Source: Chloroflexota bacterium (GTDB lineage Bacteria; Chloroflexota; UBA11872). From it: DNA of 25,483 bases. A program made the translations under genes and the position numbers. The stretch is taken from the NCBI GenBank assembly GCA_028875175.1, contig JAPPFO010000023.1, positions 1 to 25,483 on the forward strand, given 5' to 3'. Below, piece after piece: positions 24,301 to 25,483 of the stretch. How positions within the stretch are numbered: position 1 is the first letter of the stretch; every line of letters begins with the position of its first letter. The notes under the pieces are model-generated. The model ran no database searches. It saw only the letters and a program-made list of their open reading frames with translations, and was not told the origin of the DNA.

Positions 24301-24576
24301 CTGGTGGTAGCCGCGCATGGCGCGGTAGCGCTGGTAGACGTCCTTGTAGGTGCGGCCCCAGGCGTGATGGACGCCCATGGGGTTGTTGGCGGTGATGGGC
24401 CCATCGAAGAACGACCAACGGGGGCCGTCGGCGTTCTTGGCGCGCAGCCGCTCGAAAGTGTCCTCGTCGGCCCACAGGCCGAGCATCCGCCGTTCCATGG
24501 ACGGGAAGTCGAGTTCGTCCGGCAGCGGCTCGAACGCGGACTTCGGCATGATGGGGCTCGAGCTGTCGTCACTCAT
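21319..24576 (-). CDS. ileS: Isoleucyl-tRNA synthetase with GXHH and AMHKS signature motifs
   Basis: This class I aminoacyl-tRNA synthetase of 1085 residues, the length of long-type IleRS, charges tRNA-Ile in the cytoplasm. The first signature is NNPMGVHHAWG: residues 68-71 read GVHH instead of HIGH. The second is GRAMHKSWGN: residues 604-608 read AMHKS instead of KMSKS. The editing (CP1) domain is retained, with WTTTPWTLAANVAAAVHPD and EGTGIVHIAPGAGEEDF. Cys pairs of Zn sites are present (CARCGTALSQHE, CWRCQEE, CRSC, CESC). The C-terminal anticodon-binding region follows. Codons between about 21590 and 22170 are much lower in GC than the rest. It starts four bases after alaX and lies under its T-box leader. 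It could be a second IleRS or the only one. Confidence 0.93.
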   Translation of the reverse strand: MSDDSSSPIMPKSAFEPLPDELDFPSMERRMLGLWADEDTFERLRAKNADGPRWSFFDGPITANNPMGVHHAWGRTYKDVYQRYRAMRGYHQRYQNGFDCQGLWLEVEVEKDLGFNSKRDIEEFGLEAFADACRERVEKFSGVQTSQSVRLGQWMDWDDSYFTHSDNNIEHIWHFLRRCNERGWIAAAQRAMPWCARCGTALSQHELIDTYEEVEHDAVYVRLSIHGRPGTWLLIWTTTPWTLAANVAAAVHPDLTYVEVAADDGRYLLAEAAMSAVFGEVAEVVATHQGSDLLDLTYDGPFDDLPAVSGVTHRVIPWTDVGADEGTGIVHIAPGAGEEDFLLGRDLGLEVLVPIDENGNYTDGYDWLTGRDAREVADDVVADLRKRGLLHRHHTYTHRYPHCWRCQEELVFRVDDEWFIRADEVRQPMLDAAATVKWIPEYAGARMADWLRNMGDWNISRRRYWGLPLPFYPCRSCGHLTVIGSKAHLEERAIAGMDQLRELHRPWIDRVTIRCESCEAPTNRIDAVGDAWLDAGIVPFSTLGYLHNSAEFENWYPADFITEMREQIRLWFYSMLFMSVTIQNQSPYQSVFVYEKLNDETGRAMHKSWGNAIDFGEAAERMGADVMRWLYAGHNPLYNINFGYGPATEVKRRMLTLWNVYSFFVTYARLDGFDPTAPRIPVAERPDLDRWALSRLQGLIDTMTASLDDYLVHRGVQAAQEFVEELSNWYVRRGRRRYWKSDSDDDKQAAYQTLYELLTSLVRLLAPVMPFWTDDIYQNLVRRADPDAPSSVHLTDWPKADYSILGKELVIDFDEVLDLIRPKPSSIREDLEWNMDVVRTIVTAGRQARSEFNLPIRQPLERVIVCGVPNWQCKRIRQRLEEHILEELNVESVEYQPSAILGDFFEVTAKIDFKSVGPRLRNLTKAVATELEERAEHHGDYLERFTTEEGYAIRLHVEGKQVELGSKDVVFQRIPKEGLAVAKQDGVIVALTTTINDRLRRGRLSRELVHAIQGLRRDAGLEVSDRIHLWLDGPAALHETLAAHETEIAAEVLALAVNEGTPPESAAEAAPTLNGVPVKVRLTQS

Positions 24577-24580
24577 GGGG

Positions 24581-25303
24581 TCAGTCCGTCAGGGCGATTT
24601 CGAGGCGGCGGTTGATGCGCCCCTTGTTGGCGGCGTTGATGATGGCGACGCGGCCGACCTCGCCGGTGTTGGCGACGTGGGTGCCGCCGTCGGCCTGGCG
24701 ATCCAGGCCCTCGATTTCAACGATGCGGATGTTGGCGATGTGGGCCGGAACCAGGTTGACGTGGGTGCGGATGAGGTCGGGCAGTTCCAGGGCTTCGGCG
24801 CGGGGCAGTTCGTAGGCGCGCACGGGCCGGGCGGCTGCCAGTTCGGCGTTCAGGCGCTCTTCGATCTGGTCGCGCACGTCGTTGATGCGAATGCCTTCCA
24901 GCGAGAAGTCCATGCGGGCCTTGGCGCCGTCGTCGTAGATGTGGCTGCCGGTGACGTCGGCCTGCCAGCCGGTCCACACGACGCCGGAGAGGGCGTGCAG
25001 GGCGGTGTGCAGGCGCATGAAGGCGTAGCGCAGGTCCCAGTCCAGGTGGCCGGTCACTTCCGTTCCGGCCGGGGGCGGTTCGCCTTCCAGCCGATGCACG
25101 ATGTCGCCGCCCCGGCGCCGGACGGCCGACACCGGCCAGACCTGCCCATGGGCGCGCAATTCGCCGAGGTCGCTGGGCTGCCCGCCGCCTAACGGATAGA
25201 AGGCGCTGCGGTCCAGCGCGACCCCATCCGGACTGACGGCCGTGATGGTGGCCTCGAAATCTCGCAGGTAGCTGTCGGCGTAGAAGAGTGCGTCGGTTGC
25301 CAT
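24581..25303 (-). CDS. alaX: AlaX-type alanyl-tRNA editing protein
   Basis: This 240-residue stand-alone editing domain hydrolyses mischarged tRNA-Ala (Ser- or Gly-tRNA-Ala) in the cytoplasm. It has the N-terminal FYPLGGGQPSDLG motif, the first metal motif H99-TALH103, and the second motif RQADGGTHVANTGEVG. In that motif D205 stands where the typical CxxxH has Cys, followed by H209. The length fits AlaX-M. The ATG at 25303 has GGAGCGAT upstream. It is the first gene of a two-gene operon with ileS, four bases apart, and both are behind the T-box leader. Pairing with IleRS rather than AlaRS is unexpected for its known substrate. The Asp variant may be a normal subgroup trait. Confidence 0.88.
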   Translation of the reverse strand: MATDALFYADSYLRDFEATITAVSPDGVALDRSAFYPLGGGQPSDLGELRAHGQVWPVSAVRRRGGDIVHRLEGEPPPAGTEVTGHLDWDLRYAFMRLHTALHALSGVVWTGWQADVTGSHIYDDGAKARMDFSLEGIRINDVRDQIEERLNAELAAARPVRAYELPRAEALELPDLIRTHVNLVPAHIANIRIVEIEGLDRQADGGTHVANTGEVGRVAIINAANKGRINRRLEIALTD

Positions 25304-25318
25304 ATCGCTCCATCAACG

Positions 25319-25345
25319 AAAAAACCCGTCCCCAACGGGACGGGT
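25319..25345 (-). terminator. T-box terminator hairpin
   Basis: On the minus strand the arm ACCCGTCCC, a 4-base loop and GGGACGGGT form a 9-bp stem (25324-25345), followed by six T (25324-25319). It stands 16 bases before the alaX ATG and directly after the T-box sequence, as in transcription-attenuating T-box leaders. Confidence 0.88.
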
Positions 25346-25354
25346 CAAACAACC

Positions 25355-25367
25355 CGCGGTACCACCC
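25355..25367 (-). promoter_or_regulatory. T-box riboswitch (conserved T-box motif; 5' part missing)
   Basis: The minus strand reads GGGTGGTACCGCG here, matching 13 of the 14 positions of the T-box consensus AGGGTGGNACCGCG; the base before it is C instead of A. With the terminator that follows, this is the 3' half of a T-box leader, which lets uncharged tRNA turn on the operon. Given ileS, the likely effector is uncharged tRNA-Ile. Stem I and the specifier codon should lie beyond 25371, where the sequence turns into G/C homopolymer, so specificity cannot be read. Confidence 0.9.
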
Positions 25368-25372
25368 GCGTT

Positions 25373-25483
25373 GGGGGGGGCCCGGGGGCGCGCCGCGCCC
25401 CCCGCCCCCCCCGCCCGGGGGGGGGGGCGGGGCGGGGCACCCCCCGGGCCCCCCGGCCGGGGGGGCAACGCCCCGGGGGGGGG
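25373..25483. other. G/C homopolymer tract at contig end, probable artefact
   Basis: From 25373 to the end nearly every base is G or C, in long runs of one base. It abruptly replaces what should be the 5' half of a T-box leader. This is typical of a low-quality contig end, and I read no biology from it. Confidence 0.75.

Noticed and set aside
23065..24615. 516-codon plus-strand open frame opposite ileS
   Set aside because: The minus strand is an unmistakable IleRS; the plus translation is low-complexity Val/Gly/Ala sequence.
1..25483. tRNA, rRNA, CRISPR array, insertion sequence or attachment site
   Set aside because: I looked through the gaps for cloverleaf features, spaced direct repeats, transposase motifs and terminal repeats and found none that hold up.
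25373..25483. G-quadruplex-rich regulatory region
   Set aside because: Runs of single bases at the contig edge replacing expected T-box sequence point to assembly or sequencing artefact.

Overview
The window is about 25.5 kb of high-GC bacterial DNA with tightly packed, mostly short operons. I read the source as a Chloroflexota-like bacterium (SAR202/Dehalococcoidia type). The reasons are a T-box leader before tRNA-related genes, lipoprotein cytochromes c, a cell-surface protein carrying an RQYFQAAV-type motif, and the general gene mix. This assignment is an inference from gene content, not a search result. The last ~110 bases are almost pure G/C homopolymer and look like a contig-end artefact.

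Layout. 1-2405: 3' part of an SLC13/DASS-type permease with TrkA-C domains, then a Gfo/Idh/MocA dehydrogenase. 2523-3156: an AF2212-like antitoxin/PIN toxin pair, followed by a perfect 33-bp palindrome. 3339-5567: a beta-propeller glycosidase-like protein (minus), a tiny lipoprotein, and a dual-specificity phosphatase (minus). 5833-8768: two translationally coupled genes matching the two halves of animal D-glutamate cyclase, then a GNAT acetyltransferase with an apparent N-terminal frameshift and a lipoprotein cytochrome c. 8997-13026: a NarL-type histidine kinase/response regulator pair followed by two extracytoplasmic or membrane ankyrin-repeat proteins. 13138-14303: a broken leucine-rich-repeat surface protein (minus). 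14443-16443: a glycosyltransferase and a sugar isomerase-like TIM barrel (minus operon). 16604-17574: a second lipoprotein cytochrome c and a 63-residue DnaJ-type zinc-finger protein ending in a strong terminator. 17685-19872: an SDR oxidoreductase (minus), then a tandem GNAT protein overlapping a Rieske ferredoxin. 19985-21274: a low-GC GIY-YIG protein and a broken coiled-coil membrane protein. 21319-25367: alaX-ileS (minus) under a T-box leader.

Most notable. (1) The isoleucyl-tRNA synthetase has GVHH where HIGH is expected and AMHKS where KMSKS is expected; it is preceded by an AlaX editing protein and a T-box. The GXHH signature has been linked to mupirocin hyper-resistance. (2) A secreted ankyrin protein is bracketed by two copies (46/53 identical) of a Cys-containing domain I cannot name. 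(3) The D-glutamate cyclase halves occur as two overlapping genes in the reverse of the animal domain order. (4) Three genes carry single-base lesions (a +1 shift; a TAG plus a -1 shift; a probable Trp-to-TGA change), which are either real decay or assembly error.

Stretches without genes are short. I saw no rRNA, tRNA, CRISPR array, transposase or complete mobile element.
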